Assembly (NCBI RefSeq): GCF_010681825.2
Contig: NZ_CP066776.1
Span: 3,410,001-3,474,000 of the forward strand
DNA length: 64,000 bases
Reading direction: 5' to 3'
DNA from: Sulfuriroseicoccus oceanibius
GTDB taxonomy: Bacteria > Verrucomicrobiota > Verrucomicrobiia > Verrucomicrobiales > SLCJ01
Positions 16,138-25,833 of the stretch are shown here, one piece after another. The notes beneath the pieces are model-generated. The model did not search any database and was not told where the DNA came from. It was given only the letters and a program-made list of their open reading frames with translations. Both the position numbers and the translations under genes were made by a program. The number at the start of each line of letters is the position of its first letter. The first letter of the stretch is position 1.

Positions 16138-16494
16138 CTAAAACAATTCCGCCCAAACCGCTTCCTTGAAACCGGCCAAAGCAATTCCCCGCTCGCGATC
16201 CAAGAGCAACGGTCGCTTCACCAGGTTGCCGTGCTGGGACAACAGCTCAATCGCCTCCTCCTCAGTCATCTGCGGCAACTTGTCCTTCATCCCCATTTCC
16301 CGATAATCCTTGCCCGCTGTGTTGAACAACTTGCGCAGACCACCGTCCACAGCAGTTGCAGCAAACTCTAATTCTTCAACCGAAGGCGGCGTTTCTCTCA
16401 CTGGAAGTTGTTCGAACTCCACCCCGCGCTGGCCCAGCCAATTCACCGCCTTGCGGCAGCCGTCACAATTTTTGTATGCGTAAACCCGGATCAT
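16138..16494 (-). CDS. ArsC/Spx-family thioredoxin-fold protein
   Basis: 118 residues, the standard length. The N-terminus VYAYKNCDGCRKAVNWL gives the CxxC pair Cys 10 and Cys 13 at the usual place, and LVKRPLLLDRE holds the Arg typical of the arsenate-reductase fold. Family members act as arsenate reductases or as redox-sensing Spx/MgsR-like regulators, and the sequence alone does not decide. The CxxC form is common in the Spx/YffB-like branch. The reading frame ends TTT TAG with TAA as the next triplet, and the inserted element begins directly after that TAA. Confidence 0.88.
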   Translation of the reverse strand: MIRVYAYKNCDGCRKAVNWLGQRGVEFEQLPVRETPPSVEELEFAATAVDGGLRKLFNTAGKDYREMGMKDKLPQMTEEEAIELLSQHGNLVKRPLLLDRERGIALAGFKEAVWAELF

Positions 16495-16617
16495 AAGTCG
16501 TTGCCATCAAAGCGCGACCTCCCGACACGGTCAACCAGCGATCCCCGACGCCCGTCTGCCCCATCCGCAAACCCAGACTTGCACCCGGCACCCTGCGCTA
16601 CCAACCTAACCAAACAA

Positions 16618-17319
16618 ATGACCGCCAATACCGCAGCCTTCCACACATTCTCCGCCAGCCACTGGGCGGTGCTGGCGCTGACGGCTGCCGCCGCCACGTG
16701 GATGGTGCGTTGCGGCAGGACCGATCCAAACTCCCACATCCTGCGGCGGACGGAAATCCTCCTCGCCATCGCTCTGCTCGCCCACTGGCCGCTCGACGTG
16801 CTGGCCAAGCTCGCGACCGGCACATTCGGATCATGGCAGGAAGTCCTCCCGATGTACTTGTGCAACTGGGCCTGCGTTGCCTGTGGCATCGCCTTGCTCA
16901 CCCACCGACGAATCGCGTGCGAGCTCGCCTGGTTCTGGGGCATTGCCGCCACCCTTCAGGGCCTGCTCACTCCCGCACTCCTGCTCGACTTCCCACATCC
17001 AGCGTGGTTCACCTTTTTCCTGCAACACAGCGGTGTCGTCATCGCTGCAGTAGCCCTGGTCTTCGGCCGTCAAATCAAACCAACTCGCGGTTCATGGTGG
17101 CTCGCAATTCTGGGCACCGAAGCCTACTTTTTCGCAGCACTGGGAACCAATTCCCTCCTTGGCACAAATTACGGGTTCCTCAACGAGACGCCCTCGCAAC
17201 CGTCTCTACTCGACTGGATGGGCACCGGCTGGACCTACCTCCTCGCCATCCAAGCCGCAGGCTTCATCGCCATGACCCTTCTCTGGCTCCCGTTCCAAAA
17301 ACGCGCCGCCAACCAATAA
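16618..17319 (+). CDS. YwaF/TIGR02206-type integral membrane protein
   Basis: 233 residues from the ATG at 16618; the frame upstream is non-coding in character. Six to seven membrane segments are predicted. HWPLDVLAKLATG, LPMYLCNWACVACGIAL, an FWGIAATLQGLLTP stretch and FFLQHSGVVIAAVALV, with their H, Y, C, N and Q residues in membrane helices, follow the pattern of the YwaF family (TIGR02206). Its function is unknown. The N-terminus is free of a signal peptide. The stop codon region overlaps the T-tract of the terminator of the convergent gene. Confidence 0.82.
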   Translation: MTANTAAFHTFSASHWAVLALTAAAATWMVRCGRTDPNSHILRRTEILLAIALLAHWPLDVLAKLATGTFGSWQEVLPMYLCNWACVACGIALLTHRRIACELAWFWGIAATLQGLLTPALLLDFPHPAWFTFFLQHSGVVIAAVALVFGRQIKPTRGSWWLAILGTEAYFFAALGTNSLLGTNYGFLNETPSQPSLLDWMGTGWTYLLAIQAAGFIAMTLLWLPFQKRAANQ

Positions 17320-17354
17320 AAAATCAGGACAGCCGGAAAACCGACTGCCCTGAA
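17320..17354 (-). terminator. Rho-independent terminator between convergent genes
   Basis: In the minus direction the hairpin reads CAGGGCAGTCGG, loop TTTT, CCGGCTGTCCTG (17327-17354 with one mismatch and one wobble), then six T (17320-17325). It serves the membrane protein at 17576-19348, about 220 bp past its stop. Confidence 0.7.
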
Positions 17355-17575
17355 GTGCACGAAACGAATATCTGTCTCTTACTTGCTGTAGACCTAACGT
17401 CATTTGGGTTAATCCCCCGAAAAACCAAATGCCGCTCGCGGCCTACAAACGTGATCTAATCGGATTGCGCCGTTTCAGTCAATACGCATTTTTAAAAAAA
17501 GAACCCTCGAACAGAAAATAGGCGATACGCTTCGCAAATTTTCTCAATTACGCGATTATCCGCGCAGATATGACA

Positions 17576-19348
17576 TTACTGCCGCCGGTCCGCATGAGGC
17601 CCGAGTGGCCGCTTCGCCCACAACGTCATCTCGCGTAGGATTGGGTTTGGCACACGGTAGGGGAAGTTTTTCAACTGAATCTGAGTTGGGTTGGGCTCAG
17701 CGATCCGGCGCAACTGAGGCGCTGCCACCAGTTCACGCCAGTCTTTGTACAAACGATCCATGCCATCGATCAATGGCAGGTTGGCGGAAATCGGGGAAAT
17801 GTGCACTGCAGCGATCTCCAGTCCGTCGTTCTTCACCACCGACTCGAGTTGCGCAAACTCACCCGACGTCACCGGCAGCGCGATGGCGGTGCGATCACCG
17901 TACCACGCAACCCCCTCCGGCATGTCGGACACGATGATCTCGTCGTCTTCCATCCAGTCGTGCACCTCTTGCATCAGGGCCGGGATATATGGGTAGTTCG
18001 GACGGTACTCACCCCAGGCGTAGCCTTTCATCGTCTGAACCACCGCGGAGAGCATCGGCAGCGCGGACAGCGCGACCACAATGAACATATAACCGTGCGT
18101 GACCACGGCGCCGTGCCCTTGGAACTTCATCCGCCCCCAAAGCACGGCGAGCAATGCCACGCCATAAGCCGCCATTAACGGAGCAAACAGAATGTGCATT
18201 TGGTTGGTGCTCATCTCGTCGCCTTCCAATCCGAAAAGCGTCATCCCGAACACAGCAAACACCCACATCGAAAACAACGCCCAGCGGAAATCCCCGATCT
18301 CCCCCCGCTTGAACCGATGCAGCAAGGTCAGGAAAAACAGCGGTGCTGCGAACATCGCCCCCATGTAAGAGGTCAGGTTGCTCATCTGGTCGATCGAGGT
18401 CACGAGCGCCCGCGTTGGAAGCCCTTCGATACTCCCCCGCTCGACCTTGGTCTGGCGCATCAGATCGGACGATCCTCCGGCACCAATCAGGCCCTCGCTC
18501 ACCGCCCACCGGGCATCCCCCGCCACATGGCCGGTAACCTCGTAGTTACGGATCAATGCGGGTGCAATCACCACCGCGAAAACGCTCAGCATCACCACAG
18601 CAAACAACGCACGCGGACGGAAAGCCACCATCACATAGACCAATGCCCCCAGGAAAACCCACACCGTGATCCAATGGATCAATGCCAGCGCGCCAAACAA
18701 AGCCGAGGCCAAAACGATCCACCGCACCACAGGCTCGCCCCGCTCTTGATTCTCCACCGCCCGGAACAAGGCGAAACTCGACGCCAGGAAGAAGAACAAC
18801 ATTTGCGTCTGCGGTAACCCGGAGCGGGAAAAGTCCCAAAGCAGGTCACACAGCACCATTACCAGCGCCACTACCACCCCGATCTTATGATCGAAAATCC
18901 GCGCCACCAACAGATACGCCAATACCACCGAACCGATCAGAAAGCCCATAGATAAGGCAATCAGCATCCGGTCCGGCGCGTAGGGCGCCAACAGATCCGT
19001 CGAAGTCTCGAGCGCCCAGTTGTCCGCACCGAGCTTCAACACAGCAGCATCAATCCAAAGCCCGAGAGGCGAATGGTAGGTGTCCTCAAAATGAGCCAAA
19101 TCCACCGCCTCGCCGGATGCCGCCGCGTGTCTGGCACGCTCGCCAACCAACAACGGTTTCAGGTTCTGGGTCACCGCTCCGTTACCGCGCGCAATCTCAC
19201 GCGAAATCTGGGCGCGGTCCATCCCCTCTGGGGTGGTCAATCCGCGGTGGTCCGCATAAAGGTGGAAAACAGTTAGCACGATGACGAAAACCATCACCAA
19301 TGCCCATCCTACCAACGATCGTGAATCCGTACTGCTCGAGGCTGCCAT
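17576..19348 (-). CDS. Polytopic membrane protein, glycosyltransferase-39/ArnT-like
   Basis: 590 residues from the ATG at 19348 (MAASSSTDSRSL), which places a membrane helix (residues ~12-32) near the N-terminus. About ten to twelve helices are predicted. The first periplasmic loop contains HFEDTYHSPLGLWIDAAVL, where the acidic-His pattern before a Pro resembles the ED-containing first loop of GT39/GT83 lipid-linked sugar transferases. The last ~110 residues are a soluble region (WMEDDEIIVSDMPEGVAWYG). A role in moving a sugar from a lipid carrier is inference; no sequence search was possible. It is monocistronic. Confidence 0.7.
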   Translation of the reverse strand: MAASSSTDSRSLVGWALVMVFVIVLTVFHLYADHRGLTTPEGMDRAQISREIARGNGAVTQNLKPLLVGERARHAAASGEAVDLAHFEDTYHSPLGLWIDAAVLKLGADNWALETSTDLLAPYAPDRMLIALSMGFLIGSVVLAYLLVARIFDHKIGVVVALVMVLCDLLWDFSRSGLPQTQMLFFFLASSFALFRAVENQERGEPVVRWIVLASALFGALALIHWITVWVFLGALVYVMVAFRPRALFAVVMLSVFAVVIAPALIRNYEVTGHVAGDARWAVSEGLIGAGGSSDLMRQTKVERGSIEGLPTRALVTSIDQMSNLTSYMGAMFAAPLFFLTLLHRFKRGEIGDFRWALFSMWVFAVFGMTLFGLEGDEMSTNQMHILFAPLMAAYGVALLAVLWGRMKFQGHGAVVTHGYMFIVVALSALPMLSAVVQTMKGYAWGEYRPNYPYIPALMQEVHDWMEDDEIIVSDMPEGVAWYGDRTAIALPVTSGEFAQLESVVKNDGLEIAAVHISPISANLPLIDGMDRLYKDWRELVAAPQLRRIAEPNPTQIQLKNFPYRVPNPILREMTLWAKRPLGPHADRRQ

Positions 19349-19546
19349 GCTTTGTGGAAAGAAATGATCACCCGCCTCTGATCCCGGGCGGAAATTTCCA
19401 CGCACGATGCACGCATCCGCGGCGATCAGTCCACACTAATCTTAACGAAGCGCGGGGAATCCTGAATTTCCCCGCCAGCCCCCAGCGACACCAACTGATC
19501 GGTCCCCCCCCCGGAGGACGCGCCAAGGCGACCGAATAAATCGGTA

Positions 19547-20146
19547 TCAGATCCCGAGCACCGCACGCACCGCTTGAGCACGCTCGGCGTGAGTGGCGTC
19601 GTCCACCACCGGGGTCATGCCCTCGAGCAATCCAGAGGGAGCGCCCTCGAGCTCAAGCCACGAGCGGCAACCACCAAACTTGCGCTGGTACGGCACCGTC
19701 CACGGTTCAGCCAACCGGAAAACGCGGACAAACGCCACGCTGATGCAGTCCGCCTCCAACTTCTCGCTGTAGCTATAACGGTCATCGACCACATTCTGCG
19801 GCCAGCAATGGAATGGTGCCAACTGGTCTACCAATGCCTTGTCCCGCACCCGCACGGCGAACTCAGCTTCGGCCCAGGCTTTGAAGACCACCTCGTTGCC
19901 TTCTTCAACCGGAGTGTGAATCTTGGAATCCGGCGATTGAATCAAGTGCTCGGACGCCGCATCCACCAGCCCAGTCTCCTTCTGATGAAACCCGGTCGAG
20001 AACAGCAGGAACTTCTCGTGCTTGAACGAGAACCCCTCACGCCCTTCGTGGATCCCGCCTTTGCGCAGGATCATGCTGTAACTCCCGTCGGCCAACAGAT
20101 CGCACACGTCTGCCCATTCTTTGAATGCAATGATCGAATCGCTCAT
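19547..20146 (-). CDS. DUF1802 family protein
   Basis: 199 residues from the ATG at 20146 (MSDSIIAFKEWADVCDLLAD). The run MILRKGGIHE, then FSFKHEKFLLFSTGFHQ, is the recognisable core of DUF1802, and ALKEW-like AFKEW at the start matches the family opening. WTVPYQRKFGGCRSWLELE closes the conserved part. Biochemical function is unknown. No membrane segment or signal is seen. It is divergent from recJ with about 180 bp between. Confidence 0.8.
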   Translation of the reverse strand: MSDSIIAFKEWADVCDLLADGSYSMILRKGGIHEGREGFSFKHEKFLLFSTGFHQKETGLVDAASEHLIQSPDSKIHTPVEEGNEVVFKAWAEAEFAVRVRDKALVDQLAPFHCWPQNVVDDRYSYSEKLEADCISVAFVRVFRLAEPWTVPYQRKFGGCRSWLELEGAPSGLLEGMTPVVDDATHAERAQAVRAVLGI

Positions 20147-20326
20147 GATCGCCCACTCAAGCACCTGCGCACGCGCGCTGCAAGAGCACGCTGCAGCGAC
20201 CCGACCTCTCACTGGGGATCGTGGCAATTCTCACTTCGAGTGCTTGCGAAGGGGCTGCATCCTCCCTAGTTTCGCCCTCTCTCCACGACTTCGTTTTCTC
20301 GATCACCCAGCCAGCTCACTACCACT

Positions 20327-22051
20327 TTGTCAGTCACGTCCTCACCCGCTCCCCCTGTTCGCCGCTGGTCGGCGGCCAAGATCAACGCCCATCAAGGTAG
20401 CGCACCGGCCATCACCGGAGACCCCGTCGTGGATGCCTTGCTCAAATTGCGCGGCATTGGACCAGACATCGCGGAACCGTTCCTCAACCCAAACCTGGGC
20501 AACCTGACCGACCCGCTGAGCCTGCCGCAAATGGAACCCGCAGCTAAGCGCGTGCTGGCCGCCATTGCTGCTGGCGAATCGATCGCCCTCTACGGCGACT
20601 ACGACGTCGATGGCGTGACCTCACTCAGCATTCTCAAGTTCGGGATAGAAGCGCTCGGCGGCCGCGTGCATTGCTTTCTCCCCCACCGAATGGACGAAGG
20701 CTACGGCCTCTCAGACGACGGCATCGAGCGCTTGCTCAATGAATGCCAGCCGGATCTGGTGCTCGCCGTCGACTGCGGCACCACCTCAAAGGCCGAAGGC
20801 GAAATCCTGGCCGCCCAAGGGATCGACCTGATTGTCATCGACCACCACCAGGGCGCGGAAGAAACCTTTCCGCCGGCCATTGCCATCGTCAATCCCCAGC
20901 TCGGCCCAGACCAACACTACCTCTGCTCGGCCGGACTCGCGTTCAAGTTCCTCCACGCACTGCAAAAGATCGACCCGTCGCACCGAAAAGCATTCGACCT
21001 GCGCTCGGTACTCGATCTCGCTGCCGTCGGCACCGTCGCCGACCTGGTCCCCCTCGAAGACGACAACCGCCTTCTGGTCACAGCCGGCTTAAAACGTCTC
21101 GCCAACACGCAACACCCCGGACTGCGGGCGTTGATCCAAGTCGCTGCCGTAGGTGAGCGCCCAATCGCCAGCGATATCGGCTTCCGTATTGGCCCACGCC
21201 TCAATGCCGCCGGCCGCCTCGACTCCGCGCTCGACGCTCTCCACCTTCTCACCGCGGGTGACGACGCCGAAGCGCTCGCCATCGCCAGCGCTCTGGATGC
21301 CCAGAACCGCGAACGCCAAACCATCGAAGCGGAAGTCCTCAAATCCGCGCTCGCTCAAATCGAAGCGCTTCATGGTTCCGACCTTCCCGCCGCGCTCGTA
21401 CTCGCCGAACCCGAATGGCACCCCGGTGTGGTCGGCATCGTCGCGTCGCGCATCATGCGCAGATTCCACCGCCCCACGTTCATCATTGGCTTTGACGAGT
21501 CCGGGATGGGCAAAGGCTCCGGTCGCTCGATCCAAGGCATCAACCTCGTCGAACACATCGACAAAGCCCGCCATCTGCTGGTCAAAGGAGGAGGCCACGC
21601 CGCAGCCGCGGGCATCTCGGTCCAGCGCGATCAGATCGACTCCTTCCGCGCCGCTCTCACCGCGTCCATCGCCGCCACGACTCCGGCTGAGGTCTTCATT
21701 CCCGAGATCTCACCAGACATCGAAACATCGGTCGACCAACTCAATCTCGACCTCCTCAACCGCTTGGATCAAGTCGCTCCATTCGGGATGGGGAATCCCG
21801 AGCCGCTCATGATCGTGCGCCACGCGGGCTGTGTCGGCGAACCCCGTAAGCTCAAAGACAAGCATTGGAAGTTCCGCATTACCGATGAATCAGGCGGCAC
21901 GCCAATTGACGCCATCTGGTTCTCCGGATGCGAAACCCACCCCGAGCTGCCCGCCGGGCCATGGGACATCGCGTTCATGCTCCAACGCAATGTCTGGCGC
22001 GGCCGCGAATCGGTTCAATTGTTGATCCGCGACCTGCGCACTTCGGAGTGA
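20327..22051 (+). CDS. recJ: Single-stranded-DNA-specific 5'-3' exonuclease RecJ
   Basis: 574 residues, normal for RecJ. It degrades 5'-ended single strands in recombination and mismatch repair. Motif I (YGDYDVDGVTS, residues 89-99), the DHH triad at 172-174 (VIDHHQ), AVGTVADLVPL and the DHHA1 motif KGGGHAAAAGISV are all present, so both catalytic halves and the C-terminal OB-like region are intact. The start is uncertain: the frame opens with TTG at 20327, no ATG suits, and no ribosome-binding site is evident. It is likely a single gene. Confidence 0.94.
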   Translation: MSVTSSPAPPVRRWSAAKINAHQGSAPAITGDPVVDALLKLRGIGPDIAEPFLNPNLGNLTDPLSLPQMEPAAKRVLAAIAAGESIALYGDYDVDGVTSLSILKFGIEALGGRVHCFLPHRMDEGYGLSDDGIERLLNECQPDLVLAVDCGTTSKAEGEILAAQGIDLIVIDHHQGAEETFPPAIAIVNPQLGPDQHYLCSAGLAFKFLHALQKIDPSHRKAFDLRSVLDLAAVGTVADLVPLEDDNRLLVTAGLKRLANTQHPGLRALIQVAAVGERPIASDIGFRIGPRLNAAGRLDSALDALHLLTAGDDAEALAIASALDAQNRERQTIEAEVLKSALAQIEALHGSDLPAALVLAEPEWHPGVVGIVASRIMRRFHRPTFIIGFDESGMGKGSGRSIQGINLVEHIDKARHLLVKGGGHAAAAGISVQRDQIDSFRAALTASIAATTPAEVFIPEISPDIETSVDQLNLDLLNRLDQVAPFGMGNPEPLMIVRHAGCVGEPRKLKDKHWKFRITDESGGTPIDAIWFSGCETHPELPAGPWDIAFMLQRNVWRGRESVQLLIRDLRTSE

Positions 22052-22093
22052 AAATGTGGCACCGGACAGCCCGGCTCCCGAGGCATTGAAAGA

Positions 22094-22732
22094 CTACCCC
22101 TTCAACTTCGCAACCACCTCTGCCGTGGTCGCTGCAATGTCGTCCGCCTGAAGCAAGGCGGAAACCACCACCACGCGGCGGGCACCCGCGGCGATCACTT
22201 GATCCAGGTTCTCCGGCTTGATCCCGCCGATACAAAACATCGGAATCTCCACGCCGACCTTCTCGTGCACCGATTGGATGTTTTCCATCCCGATTCCAGG
22301 GCGCCCCGCTTTGGTAGGAGTTGGAAACACAGGACCAAACCCGATGTAATCGAACCCGTCTTCCAGCGCCGCCTCGGCCTGGGCTGGAGTGTGGGTGGAG
22401 CGGCCAATCAACATATCCTCCCCCACCAAGTAACGGATCTCATCAATGGTTCCGTCGTCCTGGCCGACATGCACGCCATCAGCCCCCACTTCAACCGCCA
22501 CTTCCGGGTAGTCGTTGATGATCAGCGGCACACCCGCGTCACGGGTGATCGGGAGCACGCGCTCGGCCATCGCCGCGATCCGCTCACGTCCCCAGCGCTT
22601 GGCTCGGATTTGTAGCGCACCAGCACCACCGGCAATCAACTGACGGGTCACTTCGGTGGCTTTTTGCTCGTCGACATATCCCATGTCGAGAATGCCGTAG
22701 AGGAGGACGTTGGAGAGAGTTTGTTTGCTCAT
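22094..22732 (-). CDS. thiE: Thiamine-phosphate synthase
   Basis: 212 residues, a normal length. It joins HMP-pyrophosphate and the thiazole phosphate to thiamine phosphate. Landmarks in order: GAGALQIRAKRWG, IINDYPEVA, GADGVHVGQDDGT, GRSTHTPAQA, DYIGFGPVFPTPTKAG and FCIGGIKPENLDQVIAAGAR, the last binding phosphate. ALQIRAK replaces the more common VQLREK-type start, but the barrel is complete. No other thi gene is near. It is convergent with recJ, with about 40 bp between. Confidence 0.92.
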   Translation of the reverse strand: MSKQTLSNVLLYGILDMGYVDEQKATEVTRQLIAGGAGALQIRAKRWGRERIAAMAERVLPITRDAGVPLIINDYPEVAVEVGADGVHVGQDDGTIDEIRYLVGEDMLIGRSTHTPAQAEAALEDGFDYIGFGPVFPTPTKAGRPGIGMENIQSVHEKVGVEIPMFCIGGIKPENLDQVIAAGARRVVVVSALLQADDIAATTAEVVAKLKG

Positions 22733-23208
22733 GATCCTGGGATCTGGGGGGAATAATTTTGGGGACGCACCTTCTGCAACAAAAGCGACGCATGCAAGGG
22801 ATCATGTGAGGAATCTTCCGCCCGCCACAGGACACGCTTTACCCTTCCCCGGCCGCTCCAGACAACGCCGCAGCCGGACCGCCCTTGCAGGGCTCTGTCA
22901 TTCCGCCCAGCTATCCCCACGGCTTCGTGTGGGCTACGTTGCACCGCACCTCCGGTGCTCATTCACTTCATCCGGCACCTAAAAGGAAGCGTTCCTCAGC
23001 ACAGGGCTTCAGCCCTGTGACCACATGGCCAACCATCAACGCATCCAACAGGAATGCACTAACAGGATCGATGCTCGATTCAGACTTCCGCTTCGCAGCA
23101 CGGCCGCGCCGGAGGCGCACCCCATCGTAGCCCATGGCAACGCCATGGGAACAACACGCCCCTACGCATGAGCCCTGTAAGGACGGTCCAAATCCCCGTC
23201 CCCGCCGA
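22733..23208. other. Intergenic region with palindromic repeats, no gene seen
   Basis: Short palindromes such as CAGGGCTTCAGCCCTG (23003-23018) and CCCATGGCAACGCCATGGG (23133-23151) and GGGCTCTGTC/GAGCCCTGTAAGGAC-type words stand here. They resemble the palindromic intergenic repeats common in this kind of genome. Open frames cross it without coding character. The promoter of thiE should lie at its left end. Confidence 0.5.
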
Positions 23209-23250
23209 CAAAAAAAATCCGCCGCGGATCCGAGAGGAACCACGGCGGAT
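23209..23250 (-). terminator. Rho-independent terminator of the acc operon
   Basis: The stem TCCGCCG/CGGCGGA (23218-23224 and 23243-23249) is followed in the minus direction by a run of T (23210-23217). It is 28 bp past the accC stop. Confidence 0.85.
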
Positions 23251-23278
23251 AGAAATCTAGTCGTTACCGACGCTGGAA

Positions 23279-24661
23279 CTAGCTCACTTCGTGATCTTCA
23301 CGCAACTCGAGGTGCTCGCCTCGCTTGATGAACTCACCCACCCAACCAATGTCGTAATTCCCTTCACGGAAATCCTTGTGGTCGATGATCGAAAGCTGGA
23401 ATGGAATCGTTGTCTTGATTCCGTGGATCATGAACTCCTTCAACGCACGACGCATGCGAGCAATCGCGGACTCACGGGTCGCACCGTGAACGATCAACTT
23501 CGCGATCATTGAATCATAGTACGGTGGCACCGAATATCCGGAGTACACGTGGGTATCCACACGCACACCGCGTCCGCCCGGAGCGTACCACAGTTCGATC
23601 TGACCTGGCGACGGCATGAAGCCTGCGTAGGCGTCTTCCGCATTGATCCGGCATTCAATCGAGTGCCCGCGTGGAGTGCAGGACTTGAGGTGATCGGAAA
23701 GCTCGAGGCCAGCTGCAATTCGGATCTGCTCCTTGATCAGGTCGCAGCCATACACCTCTTCGGTGATCGGGTGCTCCACCTGGATCCGGGTGTTCATCTC
23801 CATGAAGTAGAAGTTCCCGTCATTATCAACGAGGTACTCAATGGTTCCGGCGTTCTCGTAACCGATCGCCTTCACGATGTTCACCGAGGCCTCGCCCATG
23901 CGCTTGCGCAGGTCTTCGCCGAGAATTGGCGATGGCGCTTCCTCGATGATCTTCTGGTTACGGCGCTGCATCGAGCAGTCGCGCTCACCGAGATGCACCG
24001 CGTTGCCGTGGCTGTCCGCGATGATCTGGAACTCGATGTGGTGCGGGTTCAACACCAGCTTCTCGATGTAGCAGTCTCCGTTTCCGAAGCAGGCCATTGC
24101 CTCGCTGCTCGCTGCGTCAAACTGGGAAATGAACTCGCTCTCCTCGAACACAGGACGCATCCCGCGGCCACCGCCACCGGCGGTCGCCTTGATCATCACA
24201 GGGAAACCAATTTCCTTCGCCACCTTGAGGCCGTCCTGCGCATCTTCCACGCAGCCATCCGAACCCGGAGTCGCTGGCACACCATTGGCGAATGCCGTGG
24301 CGCGAGCGGTGTTCTTGTCACCCATCATGCGGATGACTTCGGCGCTTGGTCCGATGAACTTGATGTTGCAAGACTCGCAGATCTCAGCGAATCGAGCGTT
24401 CTCGGAAAGGAACCCGTAACCAGGGTGAATCGCATCCGCACCGGTGATCTCAGCCGCCGCAATGATGCGGTCGGACTTCAAATAACTTTGATTGCTTGGC
24501 CCGGAACCAATGCACACCGCTTCATCAGCAAGCTGAACGTGCATCGAATCCACATCGGCTTCGGAATAAACCGCGACCGTTTCAATATTGAGCTCGCGGC
24601 AGGCGCGGATCACACGCAGCGCGATTTCACCTCGGTTGGCGACGAGAACTTTGGAGAACAT
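23279..24661 (-). CDS. accC: Acetyl-CoA carboxylase, biotin carboxylase subunit
   Basis: 460 residues, slightly longer than the usual ~450 because of a C-terminal tail. It carboxylates the biotin on AccB with bicarbonate and ATP, the first half reaction of fatty acid synthesis. [20 protein letters not shown] at the start, the ATP-grasp loop [11 protein letters not shown], the HHIEFQI segment, [13 protein letters not shown], and [18 protein letters not shown] with the catalytic Arg are complete. It is encoded downstream of accB across a gap of about 100 bp that holds a hairpin. Confidence 0.96.
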   Translation of the reverse strand: MFSKVLVANRGEIALRVIRACRELNIETVAVYSEADVDSMHVQLADEAVCIGSGPSNQSYLKSDRIIAAAEITGADAIHPGYGFLSENARFAEICESCNIKFIGPSAEVIRMMGDKNTARATAFANGVPATPGSDGCVEDAQDGLKVAKEIGFPVMIKATAGGGGRGMRPVFEESEFISQFDAASSEAMACFGNGDCYIEKLVLNPHHIEFQIIADSHGNAVHLGERDCSMQRRNQKIIEEAPSPILGEDLRKRMGEASVNIVKAIGYENAGTIEYLVDNDGNFYFMEMNTRIQVEHPITEEVYGCDLIKEQIRIAAGLELSDHLKSCTPRGHSIECRINAEDAYAGFMPSPGQIELWYAPGGRGVRVDTHVYSGYSVPPYYDSMIAKLIVHGATRESAIARMRRALKEFMIHGIKTTIPFQLSIIDHKDFREGNYDIGWVGEFIKRGEHLELREDHEVS

Positions 24662-24724
24662 GAACTGTTGATCAATACGAGGACCGCGGCGCTAGCACAC
24701 CACAGTCCCGATAGGTTGTCAGAA

Positions 24725-24758
24725 TAAAGGCACCGACGGCATACAACCCATCGGTGCC
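24725..24758 (-). terminator. Hairpin between accB and accC (terminator or attenuator)
   Basis: Arms GGCACCGA (24729-24736) and TCGGTGCC (24751-24758) are followed in the minus direction by TTTATT. It sits 10 bp after the accB stop and 64 bp before the accC start. It could lower accC expression relative to accB, since cells usually need more AccB than AccC; that is inference. Confidence 0.65.
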
Positions 24759-24767
24759 GGAATGAGA

Positions 24768-25247
24768 TTACTGGATCTTGAAGAGAGCCTCGCCGAACTG
24801 AACCGGAGTGCCATCTTCAACGAGCACCGCAGTGATCGTGCCGGACTTCTCGGCCTTGATCTCGTTCATCACCTTCATCGCTTCGATGATGCAAAGAGTC
24901 TGACCTTCGGCAATCGCTGTGCCCACTTCCACGAAGTTCGCTGCATCCGGGGATGGCTTGCGGTAGAAGGTACCCACCATTGGCGAGGTGATTTCTTCAC
25001 CTGCTGCGCCATCGGCTGCAGGTGCTGCGTCTGCTGCGGCCGGAGCCGCTGCTGCCACAGGTGCAGGGGCGGCCGCTGCCGCTGGTGCCGCCGCTGGAGC
25101 AGGCAATGCGCTCAGCACGGATTTGATATCGTCGAGCTCGCTGCCTCGCTTGAGCTTGATCTTGAATTCGTCCTTCTCGAGATGGAAGAGCGACAGGTCG
25201 TTCTCCTTCATCATCTCGACGATCTTGCGGATATCTTTAGTGTCCAA
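24768..25247 (-). CDS. accB: Acetyl-CoA carboxylase, biotin carboxyl carrier protein
   Basis: About 159 residues. It carries the biotin of acetyl-CoA carboxylase. The N-terminal helix [20 protein letters not shown] is family-typical. An Ala/Pro-rich swinging linker follows (about residues 48-83), then the biotinyl domain with [12 protein letters not shown], where the Lys (residue 125) is biotinylated; [15 protein letters not shown] holds the thumb region. No ATG fits. A TTG at 25247 gives the usual family N-terminus, and a GTG at 25304 would add 19 residues. It lies in order 25366-25740, accB, accC on the minus strand. Confidence 0.93.
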   Translation of the reverse strand: MDTKDIRKIVEMMKENDLSLFHLEKDEFKIKLKRGSELDDIKSVLSALPAPAAAPAAAAAPAPVAAAAPAAADAAPAADGAAGEEITSPMVGTFYRKPSPDAANFVEVGTAIAEGQTLCIIEAMKVMNEIKAEKSGTITAVLVEDGTPVQFGEALFKIQ

Positions 25248-25365
25248 AACAGTCTTGGTTGGGTTGAGGTGGATGGTTGGGATTCGAAATCGTTCGTGAC
25301 GCACAGACTACGGCGGCGTTTCACCGGTCGTCAAGCAAGGTTAATCCGTGATCTGCGCTGCCAAT

Positions 25366-25740
25366 TTACACACGGCGGGCATTCACGCCCTCGGCAATCA
25401 GCTTCCAAAAGTGTTTGTTCTTGGCGAGCTCTTCATCTTCATCAATGTCGCCAAGGTTGGTGCGGAACAAGAAGTCCGTGAATGTGTTACGATGCAGCAC
25501 ACGGTGCACGATCACCGACTCACCACAGACCTCGAAGTAAATCCTGGAATCGCTCGCACGATAACGGAACAACATTTTCCCGTCTCGCTCGATGCGGCCA
25601 AACTTCGGATGTTCGCCGGCAGCGATCTTCTCCACATCTTCAGCCGTCACCTTGAACTCGGACAGCAATTCAAGCTGTTCCAAGGTATCAAGCTGGCTGA
25701 TCTCGGAGGCGCTGATCTCGTTGAATACAATCTGTAGCAC
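25366..25740 (-). CDS. RelE-like small protein upstream of accBC
   Basis: About 124 residues from a GTG at 25740, or 138 from a TTG at 25782; there is no ATG. The stretch PKFGRIERDGKMLFRYRASD and then RIYFEVCGESVIVHRVLHRN resembles the central strands of RelE/ParE-type proteins. The N-terminal helices (EISQLDTLEQLELLSEF) and a C-terminal KHFWKLIAEGVNARRV are extra. No antitoxin gene is beside it, and it is tied to accB by a gap of about 120 bp in the same direction. A housekeeping role, perhaps regulatory, is more likely than a toxin; this is inference. Confidence 0.65.
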   Translation of the reverse strand: MLQIVFNEISASEISQLDTLEQLELLSEFKVTAEDVEKIAAGEHPKFGRIERDGKMLFRYRASDSRIYFEVCGESVIVHRVLHRNTFTDFLFRTNLGDIDEDEELAKNKHFWKLIAEGVNARRV

Positions 25741-25833
25741 ACTCCGAACATGGAACCGGACATTTGAAGATTCAAGAGCCAAGAATCAAGAATGCGGACT
25801 CGCCGAGTTCGCCTCAACTCAGGCTCGCACTTA

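Noticed and set aside
23549-24727. A 392-codon frame antisense to accC
   Set aside because: It is a shadow of the biotin carboxylase gene, whose family motifs are complete on the minus strand.
25366-25740. A toxin-antitoxin pair
   Set aside because: The RelE-like protein has no antitoxin gene beside it and is tied to accB; called a RelE-like protein of unknown role instead.
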